Positions 1 through 9,794 of a DNA stretch of 64,000 nucleotides are shown piece by piece. The translations under genes and the position numbers were made by a program. Positions within the stretch are counted from its first letter, which is position 1. Each line of letters starts with the position of its first letter. Source of the DNA: CAVQAH01 sp963784195 (GTDB taxonomy: Bacteria; Acidobacteriota; Vicinamibacteria; Vicinamibacterales; 2-12-FULL-66-21); contig CAWARA010000035.1 in the NCBI GenBank assembly GCA_963784195.1, forward strand, positions 1 through 64,000. Reading direction: 5' to 3'. Under the pieces are notes generated by a model, which was not told where the DNA came from, ran no database searches, and was given only the letters and a program-made list of their open reading frames with translations.

Positions 1-77
1 CGGCGGTTTGCAGCACGGTGCGCTCACGCTTTAGGATGGACGCCACGTCGAAATCCAACGCACGGGAGAGTGGCTGA

Positions 78-455
78 ATGGGAATCCTGTCACGAATGCT
101 CGGTCACGCATCGGAAGCCGACATCGACTCGATCGAGGAGACGCTCAAGCATGCGCTCGCCGACGATGAGAATGTCGAGAAGGCGTTTCAGTTGATGCGC
201 GATCTGATCATCTTCACCAACCGCCGGATGATCCTGGTCGACCGTCAGGGCATGACGGGTCGCAAGACTGAATACCATTCCGTGCCGTACCGCGCGGTGA
301 CACATTTCTCGGTCGAGAGTGCCGGCACCTTCGACATGGAAGCCGAACTGAAGATCTGGATCTCTGGAACCCCCGAGCCGTTTCAGAAGACGTTCACGCG
401 CGGGCAGACGATTTTCGAGGTGCAGAAGGCGTTGGCGACGTATGTGGGGAAGTGA
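78..455 (+). CDS. bacterial PH-domain protein
   Basis: A 125-residue soluble protein that resembles the bacterial pleckstrin-homology family (PF08000, YvbH-like). Those proteins adopt a PH fold of unknown ligand and are cytoplasmic or membrane-peripheral. The sequence has the typical order: a short helical start (residues 1-35), then a strand-rich core with LIIFTNRRMILVD, the basic turn GRKTEYHSVPYRAV, the strand AELKIWISG and a closing amphipathic helix (residues 105-124) that ends the PH fold. The ATG at 78 has a good Shine-Dalgarno GGGAGAG seven bases upstream. The 77 bases before it may hold the end of an upstream gene whose frame closes with TGA directly against this ATG, but too little is visible to name it. 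The 3' end converges on the HD-GYP gene across an ACGTGC repeat. Confidence 0.8.
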   Translation: MGILSRMLGHASEADIDSIEETLKHALADDENVEKAFQLMRDLIIFTNRRMILVDRQGMTGRKTEYHSVPYRAVTHFSVESAGTFDMEAELKIWISGTPEPFQKTFTRGQTIFEVQKALATYVGK

Positions 456-531
456 ACGTGCGACGTGCGATGTGCGACGTGCCACGTGCAGACGTGCAGA
501 ACGTGCGACGTGCGAAACGTGCCACGTGCTA
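456..531. repeat. ACGTGC-type tandem repeat between convergent stops
   Basis: About ten degenerate copies of the words ACGTGCG and ACGTGCC, several containing the self-complementary CACGTG. It fills the whole gap between the PH gene stop and the HD-GYP stop (TAG at 529-531 on the minus strand). A second member of this class lies at 17397-17463 behind rex. Confidence 0.85.
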
Positions 532-3500
532 CGACGCTGCTAGGAACTCGTTCAGATCGAGCGGCTGCGGTGGACGCAGGGTTTCGACGACGTGACGCTC
601 GTAGGCGCCAGCGACGGTGCGGCGGCTCGTGTCGATCTCGCCTGACACGCGCCGGTTGTCCGCACCCATCAATGCGATGACAGGGTGCAGCGGTTCGGTT
701 GCATTCGTGCGGATCACGACACCGACTTCGTCTCGATCGGTGCGGATGACCGAGCCGAGCGGGAAGAACGTCACGACGTTCACGAACGACTTGACCAGTG
801 CGGTATTGAGTTTCGTTCCGGCCAGCCGGGCGAGTACCAGACAGGCCTGATCGGGTGTGCCGGGATCCTGATACGAGCGTGCGCCGGTGATCGCTTCGTA
901 GATGTCGGCAACAGCCACGATCTGGCTGAGGAAGTGCGGCACGGCGCCGTGCTCGAGTTCCGGATAGCCCTCGCCGGCGACCGAGCGGTGATGTTCGAGC
1001 GCGACCGTCGGCGTCAGCGGCTGCAGCCCATCGACCTCGACGAGGATCTCGGATCCGTAGGTCGTGTGAGCCTCCATGATCTTGCGTTCGCGCTTGTCGA
1101 GCGCGCCGGGCTTGCGCAGGATCTCCAGCGGGATTCGCGTCTTGCCGATGTCGTGTAACAGCGCGGCCTCGGCAAGGGTGCTCGTGGATGCCGCGTCGAA
1201 CCCGAGCTGACGTCCGATCAGCAGGCTCAGCGTGGCGACGTTCACCGAATGGCAGTAGGTGAGGTTCTCGTACATCTTGACGGCGAGGATCTGGCCGAGT
1301 GCGGCGCTGCTGCCGGCCACCTTTCGCACGAGCAGCTCCACGATCTCGCGCACCGTCAGAAGGTTCATGCCCTTTCCGCTCGCAACGTCCTCGAACGTCT
1401 GTTCGGTGAGGGCAAGGGACTCCGCATAGTCGGGGTCGAGCGGGCCTGTCGGTCCGTCCGGCCACTCGTGCGCGCGCCAGCGGGTGTCGAGCGGGATGAG
1501 ACGCCCGAGGCTGATGTGATGGATGTGCCGCTTGGCCAGCCGGACTTCCATCGGTTCGGTGGCGGGCGTGTCCCTCAGCTGCCACAGGAACTCGGACAGC
1601 GCATGGAGCTCTTCACGCGTCACGCCGCGCTTGATGTGGATGCTGTCGACGCCAAGTTCCGCCAGCTCTTTCACCACCTGCGCGTGGGTGTCGCCATCCT
1701 GGCGGAACGAGATCCCGTCGAGATGCACGTCACCGTGAATGATGTCGAGTTGCAGCAACGTGACACGCGTCAGGTGCTTCTGCACCTCGTCGTCGATCTC
1801 GGAGAGCTTCTGCACGATCGACGGATGTCCCGGCGGATACATGCCGGTCAGCCGGCGCAGGCTGGCGAAACCTCTCACCAGTGCAACGGGATCCAGCGTC
1901 GGCGTCTCATCGGGATCGACGAGGGCGGGTTTCTTCACGCTCGGCGGTGTCGTCATCGGCTCATCAACGCCTTCGCCTTGCGGCCAAGGCGCATCTGCGG
2001 CGGGTTCCAGAAGCGGGTACTGCAGCGAGACCGCCACGCGAAGCACAGGCTCGAGCCCCTGCGTGCCGTGCTGGGTGACGCGATCGAGCAGCCGGGCGGC
2101 AACGGCCGGGTGCTGCAGGATGTAGTCGCGGCTGGCCAGGAGGGATCTCACTTCACGCTGGGCTTCGGCGGCGGGGAAGTGCCACAGCGTCTCTTCAGCG
2201 GCAGCTGCCACCCAGTCGCGACGGTTCTGCACCTGCTTGCTGACAAGGGCAGCCGCCTGTGGTGTCCCGATCCGTGCGAGGCTGCGGAGCGCATCCCGGA
2301 CCGTCTGCTGATCGCCGCTCTCGAGTTGCTGCCCCAGCGCTGCCTCGTACCCGTGACCCGCAAGCCCCAGCACGCGAACCACGATGCGATCGGTCGCGAC
2401 ATCACCCTGGCCGAGAGCTGTCACCAGCGCAGGCGCGACGAGCGTGGCGTGCTCGCACAAGACCTGCACGATGCTTAGCGGGCCTTTGGCTCGCGTCTCT
2501 TTCGCAGGGGCCCCGCCAGCCTGGCCGGTGTGCCCCTGGCGCATCGCGGTCAGCAGTGCCGGACCGATGGCCGGACCGAGCGCTTCGATCATCTGACCTG
2601 CCAGCACGCGTCCCCGGTCGTCGCCTTCCGCAAGCTCCAATACCTTGCGCGCCCGCGCCGCCGTACACAACTCGCCCAGCTGCGCCGCGATGACGTCCGT
2701 GACGTCCGGCCGGGTCTCGCGGACCTCTTCCCCGAGCCGTCGATAGCGCGAGAGCCACGAAGCGACGTGCTCCCAGCGGCCGCTGCGTTCGAGGCTGTCG
2801 AGTAGGGGCTGCGCGCGCCTGGCGAAGCGCTGAACGAGATCGGGGTTCGGCTCCAGCCGTGTCAACCGATACAGGCAGTCGAGTTGATTGGCGATGATGT
2901 CCGTCTGAAGAATACCGTCGCGAATCTCGCCGAGCGTCCTGACGGCGTCATCGTCCAGGGCCAGGTCGTATGCGGCAAACTCCGCGAAGCTGCGCGTGCG
3001 ATCGTGATCGAGCCGCACGAGCCGTCGGGCGTGCGAATCGAGGCCGATGTCCGCGCCATCGTCGAGCCCGCGCTGCTGGAGGTTGCGTTCGAGCAACGGG
3101 AGAACTGCCGCTTCGCGCTCGGCCCCGAGCTCCAGGCGCGAGAGCGCGGTCGTGACCAGCTCCGGCGCTGCGGTCTCGAGGTCCAGCAGGAGGCAGAGAG
3201 CTTCGGCGAGATCGACGTCGGGGAAGTCGCGCAGAACCGTGCCGTCGATGCGTCCGTCGAGCAAACTCGGCAGAATCGTCCGCCGCAGCAGGGCCTGACG
3301 GCGCTCCGTATCGAGATCGAGCACGGCGCGCGCAAGCTTCGAGAACATCACGCGCGCGATCTTGGGATCGAGCGCCGAGAACAGCGTCGCCACGTCGCTG
3401 AACTTCTGCGAGAGCGCGTCGCCGGCGGCTGCCGGTTCATCGTCGTCGGTCAGCCGCACCAGCATGGTTGCCAGCGTCGCTGGCTCACCGGCGAGCACCG

Positions 3501-4209
3501 CGAGATCGGTCAGCGAGACCGTCGGGAACTTTGCCGATGGATCCACCCGGACCCAACCCTTGTCCGGCGGATACAGATGATCGATGTGCCCGCCCGTCGC
3601 GAAGAGCTGTTCGCGCTTCTGGCGCTGGTAATCAATCAGCTCGGCAACCGGCGCGGCAGGAGGACGGACCTGCAGCACCTCGGGTTGATAGGCCGACCGC
3701 AGCGCGATCTGGTCCACGCCGTGCTCGGTCAGCATTTCGATCAGCCCCGGCTGATCGCTGGTGCGCGAACTGCTCGCCAGGAGGTCGTTGCAGAAGTGCG
3801 CGATCTCGCGGAGCGACACGGACTGGTCGATCGTCACCTGCGCGATTGCCGCTGCGTGAAGCCTTCGAGCGAGTTCCTGTTCGACGATGCCGCCTTTGCC
3901 GAGCGGAATCTCGTCGACGATCAGATCGGTCGGCGACACGCGGCACAGAATCTGGTCGCGGCGGAGCGCGACCAGCGACCGCTGGCAGGCCTCGACGGCG
4001 TTCCGGCACATCGGGCTCGTCGGCGGGTAGGTGTGGTACTGCTGAATGGCACGACCGAGCAACTGCAGGAACTCGAGCGCCGCCGGCTGTTCGACGGCGC
4101 GGCCCGGCGCGCGAACGGGCTGCGCCTGTGCGGATGGGGCACGCTCGTCAGCCAGACTTGGCTTCGGCGTTTCAAAGTTGTAATCGGCAGCGCGTGCCTG
4201 TGTCGCCAC
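529..4209 (-). CDS. large HEAT-like / HD-GYP domain signalling protein
   Basis: A 1226-residue protein ending in an HD-GYP domain, the family of cyclic-di-nucleotide phosphodiesterases. The HD motif is LLHDIGK (H1019-D1020) and the GYP motif is HHRSVAGEGYP (about 1073-1083). The consensus is HHExxDGxGYP, so the Glu (now Arg) and the Asp (now Ala) are both changed; the domain may be weak or a receptor only. Residues about 440-830 are rich in paired helices with alternating Ala/Leu, consistent with HEAT/armadillo repeats for protein binding. Residues 40-210 look like an N-terminal adaptor region (helical, with VALRRDQ and LREIAHFCNDLL). There is no signal peptide or membrane segment, so it is probably cytoplasmic. 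The start is a GTG; a 7-bp dyad lies about 20 bases upstream. The 3' end runs into the ACGTGC repeat. Confidence 0.85.
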   Translation of the reverse strand: MATQARAADYNFETPKPSLADERAPSAQAQPVRAPGRAVEQPAALEFLQLLGRAIQQYHTYPPTSPMCRNAVEACQRSLVALRRDQILCRVSPTDLIVDEIPLGKGGIVEQELARRLHAAAIAQVTIDQSVSLREIAHFCNDLLASSSRTSDQPGLIEMLTEHGVDQIALRSAYQPEVLQVRPPAAPVAELIDYQRQKREQLFATGGHIDHLYPPDKGWVRVDPSAKFPTVSLTDLAVLAGEPATLATMLVRLTDDDEPAAAGDALSQKFSDVATLFSALDPKIARVMFSKLARAVLDLDTERRQALLRRTILPSLLDGRIDGTVLRDFPDVDLAEALCLLLDLETAAPELVTTALSRLELGAEREAAVLPLLERNLQQRGLDDGADIGLDSHARRLVRLDHDRTRSFAEFAAYDLALDDDAVRTLGEIRDGILQTDIIANQLDCLYRLTRLEPNPDLVQRFARRAQPLLDSLERSGRWEHVASWLSRYRRLGEEVRETRPDVTDVIAAQLGELCTAARARKVLELAEGDDRGRVLAGQMIEALGPAIGPALLTAMRQGHTGQAGGAPAKETRAKGPLSIVQVLCEHATLVAPALVTALGQGDVATDRIVVRVLGLAGHGYEAALGQQLESGDQQTVRDALRSLARIGTPQAAALVSKQVQNRRDWVAAAAEETLWHFPAAEAQREVRSLLASRDYILQHPAVAARLLDRVTQHGTQGLEPVLRVAVSLQYPLLEPAADAPWPQGEGVDEPMTTPPSVKKPALVDPDETPTLDPVALVRGFASLRRLTGMYPPGHPSIVQKLSEIDDEVQKHLTRVTLLQLDIIHGDVHLDGISFRQDGDTHAQVVKELAELGVDSIHIKRGVTREELHALSEFLWQLRDTPATEPMEVRLAKRHIHHISLGRLIPLDTRWRAHEWPDGPTGPLDPDYAESLALTEQTFEDVASGKGMNLLTVREIVELLVRKVAGSSAALGQILAVKMYENLTYCHSVNVATLSLLIGRQLGFDAASTSTLAEAALLHDIGKTRIPLEILRKPGALDKRERKIMEAHTTYGSEILVEVDGLQPLTPTVALEHHRSVAGEGYPELEHGAVPHFLSQIVAVADIYEAITGARSYQDPGTPDQACLVLARLAGTKLNTALVKSFVNVVTFFPLGSVIRTDRDEVGVVIRTNATEPLHPVIALMGADNRRVSGEIDTSRRTVAGAYERHVVETLRPPQPLDLNEFLAAS

Positions 4210-4228
4210 GGCGTATCTCAGCTCGAAA

Positions 4229-4244
4229 CCCGCGAGATCGCGGG
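4229..4244. promoter_or_regulatory. 7-bp dyad upstream of the HD-GYP gene
   Basis: CCCGCGAGATCGCGGG is a hairpin or operator-like dyad (7-bp arms, 2-base centre) ending about 20 bases before the GTG of the HD-GYP gene. It could be a protein site or a leader hairpin. No close -10 is obvious. Confidence 0.4.
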
Positions 4245-4355
4245 AGGGCCCGTTTTGTTAGTGATTTGCGGGTTGGCTCGACCTGACGGGACCGTGAAGG
4301 AACCGAACGGGACGCGCCTGCCCGCCCTCGCATGGGGCAATACTGGCGCCACAAA

Positions 4356-4438
4356 ATGGGCGATGGGCGATGGGCGATGGGCGATGGGCAATGGGCGATG
4401 GCAAAGATTCTGGCCATTGCCCCTTGCCCATCGCCCAT
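4356..4438. repeat. GGGCGAT-type hairpin repeat behind htrA-like gene
   Basis: Five or six tandem copies of GGGCGAT/GGGCAAT form the left arm (4356-4403). A short loop is followed by the complementary words CCATTGCC, TTGCCCATCGCCCAT (to 4437). The element ends four bases before the stop of the protease gene, so on the minus strand it is transcribed as a 3' hairpin. Related copies lie at 9795-9871 and 40192-40243. Confidence 0.9.
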
Positions 4439-4442
4439 TTGA

Positions 4443-5429
4443 TCAGCGCTGACGATTCGCCACTCTCACACGGAAGTCGAGGCGTTCACCACCGCGCAGG
4501 ACGCCGAGCGTGACGTCCGTGCCGATCCGATCCTCGCCGAGCAGCCGATGCAGGTCGTCGATGCTCGTGACGGCGTGAGTATCGAGCGACACGATGATGT
4601 CGCCATCGTGCACGCCCGCGGTGCGCGCCGGCCCGTTGGCCTCTACGGAGGTCGCGAGCACGCCGCTCGCTTGGGTCAGACGGTGGAACCGTGTAATACG
4701 GCGGAGCAGAGGAACATCCTGCCCCGCGATGCCCAGGTAGCCTCGACGAACGTGGCCGTCCCGGAGCAGTGCTGGCAGCACGGTCGTGACTGTCCGGATG
4801 GGCACCGCAAAGCTCAGACCCTGGCCGCCGGCAATGATCGCCGTGTTCACGCCAACGACCTGTCCGGTAGTCGTCACGAGCGGTCCGCCCGAGTTACCAG
4901 GATTCAAGGCGGCGTCCGTTTGAATGACGTGATCGATGAGCCGGCCGCTCCGCGCGCGCAACGATCGGCCGAGCGCGCTTACGACGCCCGTCGTAACCGT
5001 CGCCTGGAAGCCATACGGATTGCCGATCGCGATCACGACCTGACCGGGCTTCAGCAGGTGAGAGTCACCAAACTCCACCGCCGAAAGCTCAGCAGCGGTG
5101 ATTCGAATCACGGCAATGTCGGTGTCCGGATCCTGCCCGATCACATCCGCCTCGTGGGTCTGGCCATCGGGCAGGGCGACCTCGATCTCAGCTGCCCCGT
5201 CAACGACGTGGCTGTTCGTCAGGACCAGCCCTTCCGTTGAAAACACGAAGCCTGAGCCCGTCCCTTCCTGCGCCGGCGACCGTCGTCCGCCCGGCGCTCC
5301 CTTCCCACGCACGTGAATGCTGACGACCGCCGAGGCGACGCGCTCGACGGCCTCGGTGACGGCCCGCGAGTAGGCGTCCAGCAGGTTCCGATCGGGGTTG
5401 TTGTCGCTGACGAAATGAGGACGCGCCAT
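4443..5429 (-). CDS. S1C (HtrA/Deg-like) serine protease with PDZ domain
   Basis: A 328-residue chymotrypsin-fold protease of the HtrA/Deg group. The catalytic triad is H74 (TNSHVV), D104 (PDTDIAV) and S180 (NPGNSGGPL). A single PDZ domain occupies about residues 228-325 (RRGYLGIAG, then the ligand loop and GVHDGDIIVSLD). Deg proteases degrade misfolded proteins, usually in the periplasm, but no signal peptide or membrane anchor is visible, so this one may be cytoplasmic or use a non-classical route. The ATG at 5429 is supported by TATAAA at 5436-5441, six bases upstream, which implies a leaderless transcript. The gene follows the Oar receptor gene on the same strand but has its own promoter. 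Confidence 0.92.
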   Translation of the reverse strand: MARPHFVSDNNPDRNLLDAYSRAVTEAVERVASAVVSIHVRGKGAPGGRRSPAQEGTGSGFVFSTEGLVLTNSHVVDGAAEIEVALPDGQTHEADVIGQDPDTDIAVIRITAAELSAVEFGDSHLLKPGQVVIAIGNPYGFQATVTTGVVSALGRSLRARSGRLIDHVIQTDAALNPGNSGGPLVTTTGQVVGVNTAIIAGGQGLSFAVPIRTVTTVLPALLRDGHVRRGYLGIAGQDVPLLRRITRFHRLTQASGVLATSVEANGPARTAGVHDGDIIVSLDTHAVTSIDDLHRLLGEDRIGTDVTLGVLRGGERLDFRVRVANRQR

Positions 5430-5435
5430 AGTCTG

Positions 5436-5441
5436 TTTATA
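5436..5441 (-). promoter_or_regulatory. -10 element of htrA-like gene
   Basis: TATAAA on the minus strand ends six bases before the ATG at 5429, so transcription should begin at or beside the start codon. No good -35 is visible. Confidence 0.55.
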
Positions 5442-5478
5442 TGACGCAGTGGACGTGGCGCTCAGGACTCGCGGCCTG

Positions 5479-5567
5479 CCGTGGTCCGTGGCTCGTCGCT
5501 CGTTGCTCGAAGAGCCCTGGGGAGGCCCGGGCTTTACGAGCTACGAACCACGAACTACGGACCACGG
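5479..5567. repeat. TTCGTRG-type hairpin repeat behind the Oar receptor gene
   Basis: Left arm 5479-5516 (words CCGTGG, TCCGTGG, CTCGTCG, CTCGTTG) and right arm 5531-5567 (CTACGAAC, CACGAAC, TACGGAC, CACGG) are imperfect inverted repeats of about 37 bases. The receptor frame reads into the right arm, so its last residues (APWSVVRGS) are repeat-encoded. Sisters lie at 13353-13464, 18983-19080 and 37393-37506. Confidence 0.9.
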
Positions 5568-8458
5568 CGCGAGCTTTAGACAGCTCTTTAGAAGTCGGTA
5601 CTGCATCGTGAACTGAATGGCGCGCGGCCCTTCAACCGCACTGTAGGTGCCGAACAGGCTGCTCAGGATGCTGATGTTTGGCGCCGTGCGCTGCGCGAAG
5701 TTGAAGACGTTGAACGCTTCGGCTGTCAGCCGGATGCCGTGGCGGCCGAACCGGAACTGCTTCTGCAGCGTCGCGTCGACGTTGAAGTACTTCGGGTTGT
5801 TCTCGTAGCGCTCGATCGGCGTCTGGCCGAACAGCGCACGCAGGGCGTTGGCTTCCTCGGTCGAGAGCTCGCGAACGCTGTTGCGCGCGTAGTTGAAGCC
5901 GGGGCACGCGACCACGCCGGTCCGCGGCAGGCACAGGCTCTCGTTCACCCAGTCGCCGGTGATGCCGTCGCCGTTCAGGTCGCGGCCGTTGGCGACGATG
6001 TCGAGCGGCGCCTCGGAGCGGTAATCCACGATGGTGCCGAGTTGCATGCCCCAGGGCAGGTTGATCTCGGCATGACCCTCGATGCGGTGACGCCGGTCCT
6101 GCGTGTCCGGTCCCCAGCTCAGGTCTGGCTGCGAGGGCACCTGCAGCGTGCTGACGAAGTTGAACGAGTTGTTCTCGGTCTTCGACAGCGTGTAGGCCAC
6201 GCCGCCCTGGAAGCCGCGGCTGAAGCGCTTCTTCAGATCGACCAGAAGCGCCTTGTAGCGGATGTCGCCGTAGTTCGTGTAGAAGCTCTTCGTGACGAAG
6301 TTCGGGTCGGGCCGCACCGGGTTCGCACCGGTCGATGACGCCGTGCCGGGAACGCCGGCGTTGATGTTGACGATCCCGACGTGGTCGTAGCCGCGGTTGT
6401 AAAGGAAGCTGACGTCGAGGCCGACATCAGGCATCAGCTCGCGACGGTAGCCGACCTGCGAGTTCCAGTTGCGTGGCGTCACGAGATCCGGATCGATGAT
6501 CGAGACGCTCGGCGGCGGGATGACGATGTTGCCGAAAGGATCCGGCCACGTCGGGTTGTCGATCTGGATGCCGATGACCTTCGGCGGCGTGAATCGCGCG
6601 TTGCCGATGATGTTCAGGATCACCTGGTCGTAGTACATGCCGGTGCCGCCGTAGATGACCTGCTTGGTGTCGCCGCGCGGCGACCAGGCGAAGCCGATCC
6701 GCGGCGAGAAGTTGTTGCGGTCCTTGCTCACACCCGGGCCGGGCTCGCCGTCGGGATTCACGTTCACGAGGGCCTGCGTCTTGGCCGACTCGTAGTCGTA
6801 GCGCAGTCCAGCGTTGACCGTCAGATCCTGGAACGGACGCCAGTCGTCCTGAACGAAGAACCCGTACAGCTCGTTGGGCCGCTTCAGGCTGCTGTCCCCC
6901 TGGTTCTGCGTGAACCGCGAGGGCGTGCCGGCGAGGAACGCGGCGTTGTTCGGAAAGGTCCAGGTGCCGCGGAAGTTCGAATCGAAGAAGCTGTCGGACC
7001 TGAGCATCTTTACCTGGGCGCCCATCTTCAGCACGTGCTCACCGGTGCGCGTGCCGGCGAGCGTCCACGTCAGGTTGTTGTTGAACGCCACCACGTGATT
7101 GGTGACCGGGTTGTAGTTGGTGGTCGAACCAAGGTCGAACCCGCCGGAGATCGTCACGCGGGGAATCGTCGTGTAGATGGCGTCGATGCGCTCGTGATGG
7201 TGGCCGTACTGCACGTAGGCCTCGTTCAGCTTGTTCGCAGACAGCAGCCACTTGTGGTTGAAGTTGACGTAGTTCGTCCTGAGGTAGGTGCGGCCGCCGT
7301 TGTAGTCGAAGAGCGTGCCGCTCTGGCCCGAGGGCTGGTCGTTGGAGTCGAGCAGGTAGCGAATCGTGAAGTACTGGTTCGTGTTCAACTGCTGGTCGAC
7401 CCTGGCCGTCATCTTGTGGACGTCCACGAATTCAGGGCGCACGAGCCGTTGCCGGCCGCCGGCGCCGAAGCGCGAAATGTCGATGTCGTTGCTGGCCAGA
7501 AAGGCCCGCGTCGACGCGCTTGCCGCATTGACCTCCGCGGTCGACGGGTACACGCTGGTCGTCGACGTGAACGTATCGCGATCTTCGCGCTCGTAGGTTG
7601 CGAAGAAGTGCGTGCGGTCCTTCTGAATCGGTCCGCCGATTGTCGCGCCGTACTGGATGCGCTGGAATGGATCGGCCGGCAGGGAGCGATCCGCATAGGG
7701 ACTCCTCGCCCGCAGGCTGTCATCCTGAAACAGGAACAGGCCGCTGCCGCGCAGATTGTTGGTCCCGGAGCGGGTGATGACGTTGACGACGCCGCCGGAG
7801 GCCTGGCCGTATTCGGCCTTGAAGCCGTTGACGAGCACCTGGATCTCCTGGATCGAATCGAGCGCCGGGCTCTGGTGCGCGAACCCGGAGATCTCGTCGG
7901 AGTTGTCGACGCCGTCGACGTTCCAGGTGTTCGACCGTCCGCGGGATCCGCCAAATCCATACGAATTGTTGTTCGAGGCGGCGCCCGGCACGAGGCGCAG
8001 AAGAGCCGTGTAGTCGCGGCCTGACAACGGCAGCAGATCGATCTGCTCGCGACGCAGCGTACCTGAACTGCCGACGTGGTCGTTTCGACGATAGGCGTGT
8101 CCGCGGTGACCGTCACTTCTTCGGCCACGTTTGCGACGGCCAGTTCGAAGTTGATGACCGCCTCGGCGCCGACGGTGAGCGTGAGGCCTCGACGCACGCC
8201 GGTGCCGAATCCCTGCATCTGCGCCGAAATCTCGTACGATCCCGGCGGAACCGCCGCCACGCGGTACCGGCCCTCGGTGTCAGTCACACCGGTACGATTG
8301 AAACCGGTCTCGACGTTGCGCACGGTGACACTCACACCGGGAAGCGCCGCCTTCTGTGCGTCGATGACCGTGCCGATCACGGTGGCGGTTTCCTGTTGCG
8401 CCGCCGCGAGTGGAGCCATCAGCGCGAGTAGCACTGTAGCTATGAAGACCTTCCGCAT
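5541..8458 (-). CDS. Oar-like TonB-dependent receptor, frameshifted
   Basis: An outer-membrane receptor of the Oar type. These are TonB-dependent barrels with an N-terminal carboxypeptidase-regulatory-like domain and are strongly expanded in Acidobacteriota; most are thought to import oligosaccharides or peptides. A signal peptide (residues 1-21, ending AAA) is followed by the CarboxypepD_reg domain (25-105: GTVIDAQKAALPGVSV, GRYRVAAVPPGSYEI). The plug is then interrupted by a frameshift: one G appears to be missing at 8061-8063, where the frame leaves TTTSAVQ and resumes as GTLRREQIDLLPLSGRDYT. The remaining 828 codons (from about 8027 down) hold the plug (GGVVNVITRSGTNNLRGS) and the barrel. 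A strong Shine-Dalgarno GGGAGGGAGG precedes the ATG at 8458. Probably a sequencing indel rather than a dead gene. Confidence 0.88.
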
Positions 8459-8754
8459 GGTTCCTCCCTCCCTGTGAGCGCCGATGCTTCCGGCCGTCCC
8501 ACTGTTCGTCCCCGACTTAGTTGTAACAAAGATGAATCGTCGATTGAATCGTCATTCCTGTCACTCGTCAAGTGATTCGTCGTGCGATCAGACCGCGGCA
8601 CGCGATCGACGCGTTGACATCGAACGATACGCACGATGCGAAGCGTGCGCGCGATCGAACTCGCGAACTGATAGCGCGTTTGGGACTTAGCGAGGTGGGG
8701 TGAAGCCGTCAGACTCTGTCTGAAAGCGGACACTACGCTATAATTCCCTCACTC
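8459..8754. other. divergent promoter region, Oar receptor / ATP-grasp
   Basis: A 296-base gap between divergent genes, with no reading frame I would defend. On the minus side TTGACG (within 8565-8572) and a weak AT-rich -10 could serve the receptor. On the plus side the clear signal is TATAAT at 8739-8744. Two copies of GAATCGT near 8534-8552 are a possible direct-repeat site. Confidence 0.4.
8739..8744 (+). promoter_or_regulatory. -10 element of ATP-grasp gene
   Basis: A perfect TATAAT ends ten bases before the GTG at 8755, leaving at most about four bases of leader. The -35 region is poor. Confidence 0.6.
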
Positions 8755-9780
8755 GTGGGCAAACTGAACATTCTCGTCCTCTACGATCGCTGGGAGGAGC
8801 CGGAGGAATCCGGCAGCGGATCGTCGGAGAAGGCCCCGCTGACGCGTACCCTCGACAAGAAGGAAGTCGAGGATGAAGTTGCGGACACGCTGGGAAAACT
8901 CGGACACGACGCCACGCTGCATGTCCTCGACGGGTCGATCAAGAGCCTGCACGCCCTTGCGCGCATCGACTGCGACCTGGTCTTCAACCTCGCCGAGTCG
9001 TTTGCCGGAAACGATACTGCCGACTATTGCATCGCCAGCTATCTCGAGCTGCTGAGCAAACGGTTCACAGGGTCCGGGTCGCACGGCTTGCTGTTTGCGC
9101 AGGACAAGGCGGCTGCAAAAAAGATCCTCGAGTTCCACGGCATCCACACGCCGGTGTTCGCCAGATCGTTCCGTGGCCGGCTCGATTTTTCCCACGACCT
9201 TGCGTTTCCAGTCATCGTCAAACCCGCGCGGGAGGACGGATCGATCGGCATCGAGTTCAACGCCGTCGTCTCGTCCATCCGCGAGTTGATGGAACGGATC
9301 GACTGGCTGCATGCGAACTTCGATTCACCGGTGCTGATCGAGGAATACGTGGAAGGCCGGGAGATGTACGTCGGCGTCCTCGGCAACGACAATCCACAGC
9401 CACTGCCGGTCGTCGAGCTCGACCTGTCGAAGCTCCCCGAAGGCACGCCGCGCATCGCCGGCGCCGAGGTGAAATGGGGCAAGGGAACGCGGGCTTACAG
9501 GGATACGAAGTCAGCGATCGCGGAAGATCTGTCGGAGGAGGCGGCCACGTTGATGCAGACGACCGCCGTGGCTGTGTATCAGGCGCTGGAATTGCGTGAC
9601 TACGCGCGTATCGATATGCGACTGCGTCCGGACGGGCGGGTCGCCGTCATCGAAGCGAATCCGAATCCATGGCTGGCGTCGAAAGCCGAGTTCTCCCTCG
9701 CCGCCCGCAAGTCAGGGCGCAACTACACGCAGCTGATCGAAGAGATCGTCGACCTCGCCCTCGCCCGCTACGGCGCATAA
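8755..9780 (+). CDS. ATP-grasp ligase, D-Ala-D-Ala ligase-like
   Basis: A 341-residue ATP-grasp enzyme related to D-alanine-D-alanine ligases, which join a carboxylate to an amine through an acyl-phosphate. Visible elements are an N-terminal domain with DCDLVFNLAESF (about 80), the ATP-binding segment FPVIVKPAREDGSIGIEF (about 155-172), EEYVEGREMYVG (about 197) and the metal-binding end RIDMRLRPDGRVAVIEANPNPW (about 285-306; E and N before PNPW). The N-terminus replaces the usual GG(x)S loop of true Ddl with a divergent start (LNILVLYDRW), so the substrate is probably not D-Ala pairs; in many genomes such proteins are called simply ATP-grasp or Ddl-like. The GTG start is set by the -10 ten bases upstream. 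The gene converges on a methyltransferase across a GGGCGAT hairpin. Confidence 0.85.
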   Translation: MGKLNILVLYDRWEEPEESGSGSSEKAPLTRTLDKKEVEDEVADTLGKLGHDATLHVLDGSIKSLHALARIDCDLVFNLAESFAGNDTADYCIASYLELLSKRFTGSGSHGLLFAQDKAAAKKILEFHGIHTPVFARSFRGRLDFSHDLAFPVIVKPAREDGSIGIEFNAVVSSIRELMERIDWLHANFDSPVLIEEYVEGREMYVGVLGNDNPQPLPVVELDLSKLPEGTPRIAGAEVKWGKGTRAYRDTKSAIAEDLSEEAATLMQTTAVAVYQALELRDYARIDMRLRPDGRVAVIEANPNPWLASKAEFSLAARKSGRNYTQLIEEIVDLALARYGA

Positions 9781-9794
9781 TGGCGCGCTCGCGC

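Noticed and set aside
1..77. End of an upstream gene
   Set aside because: A frame closes just before the ATG at 78, but 25 codons or fewer are visible and give no recognisable residues, so I do not call it.
2884..4452. Long plus-strand open frame opposite the HD-GYP gene
   Set aside because: It mirrors a real gene with clear HD-GYP motifs on the other strand; its Arg/Gly-rich composition and lack of motifs are what high-GC antisense frames give.
6381..8024. 547-codon open frame opposite the Oar receptor
   Set aside because: Same reason: antisense to a recognised receptor, Val/Arg/Gly-rich, no family features.
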